Shown here one piece after another: positions 12,276-13,360 of a stretch of 13,360 nt of DNA. Each line of letters opens with the position of its first letter. Position 1 is the first letter of the stretch. The notes beneath the pieces were generated by a model, which did not search any database, had not been told where the DNA came from, and saw only the letters and a list, made by a program, of their open reading frames with translations. Origin of the DNA: Gp6-AA40 sp046732795 (GTDB taxonomy: Bacteria; Acidobacteriota; Vicinamibacteria; Vicinamibacterales; UBA2999); NCBI GenBank assembly GCA_046732795.1, contig JBKPNV010000174.1, forward strand, positions 1 to 13,360. Direction: 5' to 3'. A program made the translations under genes and the position numbers.

Positions 12276-12731
12276 ATGACCAATTCCAAGACGCCAAAGC
12301 CACTAGAGACGTGTTGGCGAGTGTTGGAGGCTTCGAGCACTCGCATTCTGGCGTGCGCCATATTCAGCCCCTCCCCATGCGGCGTGGAGCTGCGAATCGG
12401 CTACTCGCTTGACGTGCCACTGCACTCGCGAATGATGTGTGACGTAGACTCCGCGCGACTGTTGGCGCAGAGCTGGCTCGACGCCGTGCGAGCGGCGACG
12501 AACGGAAATCAAAGCTGGGCTGCTGCAATAACGTTCCAGTGTCTCGACTGTAACTTGCCGATCAAAGAAGACCCTTGGTGGTATGACCCTTCTGCGGTCG
12601 CGATGAATGCCGGTTCTCGCTCTGGCCTGACGGGAGTCGCCTCGCAGCGGCCTGATCCACCGACGCCTGCATCAGCGCCCTTCCACAAGACATGCCTGGA
12701 AAAGCAGATGACCCATCGTGCCGAATCCTGA
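12276..12731 (+). CDS. hypothetical protein with conserved N-terminal half and CxxC...HxxC tail (151 aa)
   Basis: Residues 4-70 read KTPKPLETCWRVLEASSTRI, then LACAIF...GVELRIGYSLDVPLHSR and ARLLAQSWLDAVRAA. From memory this matches a common short family of soil bacteria (PLETCWRVxxPSGRxLTCxIY...ARxLAExWxxAV), function unknown. The remaining part has C89-L-D-C92 and H137-K-T-C140 in PFHKTCLEK, a plausible extra zinc site separated by a loose Pro/Ser linker, so this may be a two-part protein. ATG 12276 is chosen because homology starts there. The frame is open further upstream to 11940, but that part looks non-coding. No strong ribosome binding site. Confidence 0.6.
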   Translation: MTNSKTPKPLETCWRVLEASSTRILACAIFSPSPCGVELRIGYSLDVPLHSRMMCDVDSARLLAQSWLDAVRAATNGNQSWAAAITFQCLDCNLPIKEDPWWYDPSAVAMNAGSRSGLTGVASQRPDPPTPASAPFHKTCLEKQMTHRAES

Positions 12732-12819
12732 CAACCAGACTGAAATCGCCGCGCGACTGCGTATCGGATCTGCTAGAACGGGGGCGTCGCTTCGTCGAGG
12801 CGTCATCTTCAGGGCACGA

Positions 12820-13005
12820 CTAATCTTGCGATGCCTCCTCTTTGCGGACAGCAACATCTATGGGCGGTGAGTTGGGATTCGATTTGTCATGAGCCCAGAT
12901 GTGCCCGCACTCGTCACAGCGCCAATACTCAACGAAGGCGTCTTGACTGGGGCCTTCCAGCAATCGCCCTGGAATTTGACAATTCCGGCAGAGGCGGTGG
13001 GGCAT
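12820..13005 (-). CDS. small zinc-ribbon protein (61 aa), paralogue 3
   Basis: The knuckles are C6-R-N-C9 and C30-D-E-C33, the latter in VEYWRCDECGHIWAHDKSN. The second knuckle, aromatic-Arg-Cys-x-x-Cys-Gly-x-x-Trp, is the same as in the proteins at 1166 and 9351, while the N-terminal part differs. The acidic tail ends RKEEASQD. ATG 13005 is chosen because it places the first CxxC near the N-terminus as in the paralogues. Longer frames to 13179 add unrelated basic sequence. A TATAAT lies nine bases upstream and there is no ribosome binding site, so the mRNA may be leaderless. Confidence 0.65.
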   Translation of the reverse strand: MPHRLCRNCQIPGRLLEGPSQDAFVEYWRCDECGHIWAHDKSNPNSPPIDVAVRKEEASQD

Positions 13006-13014
13006 GGGTCTGTG

Positions 13015-13020
13015 ATTATA
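13015..13020 (-). promoter_or_regulatory. TATAAT box close to the zinc-ribbon start codon
   Basis: A perfect TATAAT on the minus strand ends nine bases before ATG 13005. Transcription would start roughly at the A of the start codon or one to three bases ahead of it, giving a leaderless or nearly leaderless message. A -35 box at the usual distance is not convincing. Confidence 0.4.
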
Positions 13021-13022
13021 GA

Positions 13023-13202
13023 TCAGGTGGCGTGCCCCGATTTTGACTTCTCGAACACGTCGTCTAGCCGTGCGGAAACTACAAATCCCCATTCTGTCGT
13101 AACAGGATATGGGTCGCCACTCGTACGGCCCACGGGCTCCGCAGCGCCGATCGGAGCCCTCCAGGTATTTCCTACGCACGTGCCGTTCACTCGCACGGTC
13201 AT
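13023..13202 (-). CDS. possible hypothetical gene upstream of the third zinc ribbon (59 aa)
   Basis: From ATG 13202 the frame reads MTVRVNGTCVGNTWRAP, then DPYPVTTEWGFVVSARLDDV, and stops at 13023, 17 bases before the zinc-ribbon start. The composition is protein-like with strands VSARLDDVF, but no family is recognised. No ribosome binding site is seen ahead of ATG 13202, and an alternative GTG 13265 would lengthen it. If real, it would sit in tandem with the zinc ribbon. Confidence 0.3.
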   Translation of the reverse strand: MTVRVNGTCVGNTWRAPIGAAEPVGRTSGDPYPVTTEWGFVVSARLDDVFEKSKSGHAT

Positions 13203-13360
13203 CAATACACGGTGGCCGGCCGGGAAGGGGTAGAGGCTTCGTGAACAGGCCGGCTCACGGGGCACGCTTCTTGTCTATATAACCTGCATCGCGTCAGGAA
13301 GACCTTCCATTCCACTGTCGCGCGGTTATCAGCGGAAATCAGGGAAGTAGAACATTGAGC

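Overview
The window looks like chromosomal DNA of a GC-rich, Gram-negative soil-type bacterium. A carboxypeptidase-regulatory-like secreted protein, a cytochrome c/quinoprotein fusion, a TonB-dependent receptor and many short orphan proteins with zinc knuckles are a combination I associate with Acidobacteriota (for example Vicinamibacteria-like lineages). This placement is an inference from gene content, not from a marker gene.

Layout. Bases 1-1500 hold remnants and three small genes: a lysine/arginine-rich protein of a widespread uncharacterised family, a C-terminally membrane-anchored coiled-coil protein, and a zinc-ribbon protein on the minus strand. Bases 1526-7786 are four large genes on alternating strands: a secreted CarboxypepD-type beta-sandwich protein (+), an orphan periplasmic substrate-binding protein (-), an N-terminal cytochrome c fused to a PQQ-type beta-propeller (+), and a TonB-dependent receptor (-). 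The two convergent junctions are only 12 and 7 bases long. The single divergent junction (3680-3813) carries a TATAAT box centred in an inverted repeat and two ACACC-N-GGTGT palindromes exactly 40 bases apart. Together the middle three genes suggest a periplasmic oxidation and uptake module: receptor, binding protein and quinohaemoprotein dehydrogenase.

Bases 7849-8322 are a tRNA cluster: Arg(TCG), Arg(CCG), Lys(CTT), with a six-unit heptamer tandem repeat between the second and third.

From 8323 to the end is a region of very small genes and gene debris. It has a stand-alone receiver domain, a frameshifted minus-strand gene with a G10 tract near its possible start, a second zinc-ribbon paralogue, and a truncated, twice-frameshifted staphylococcal-nuclease-like remnant. 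The remnant's homology stops 11 bases short of a 128-base AT-rich element bounded by inverted GGTGAGAG repeats. Next come two helical small proteins, a Cys/His-rich small protein, a SnoaL/NTF2-like protein followed by an in-frame coding-like tail after its stop, a possible zinc-binding protein, and a third zinc ribbon that may be expressed from a leaderless transcript.

I see no CRISPR array, transposase, integrase, rRNA or recognisable defence system. The observations most worth following up are the divergent control region at 3680-3813, the inverted-repeat element at 9832-9959, and the three dispersed zinc-ribbon paralogues.
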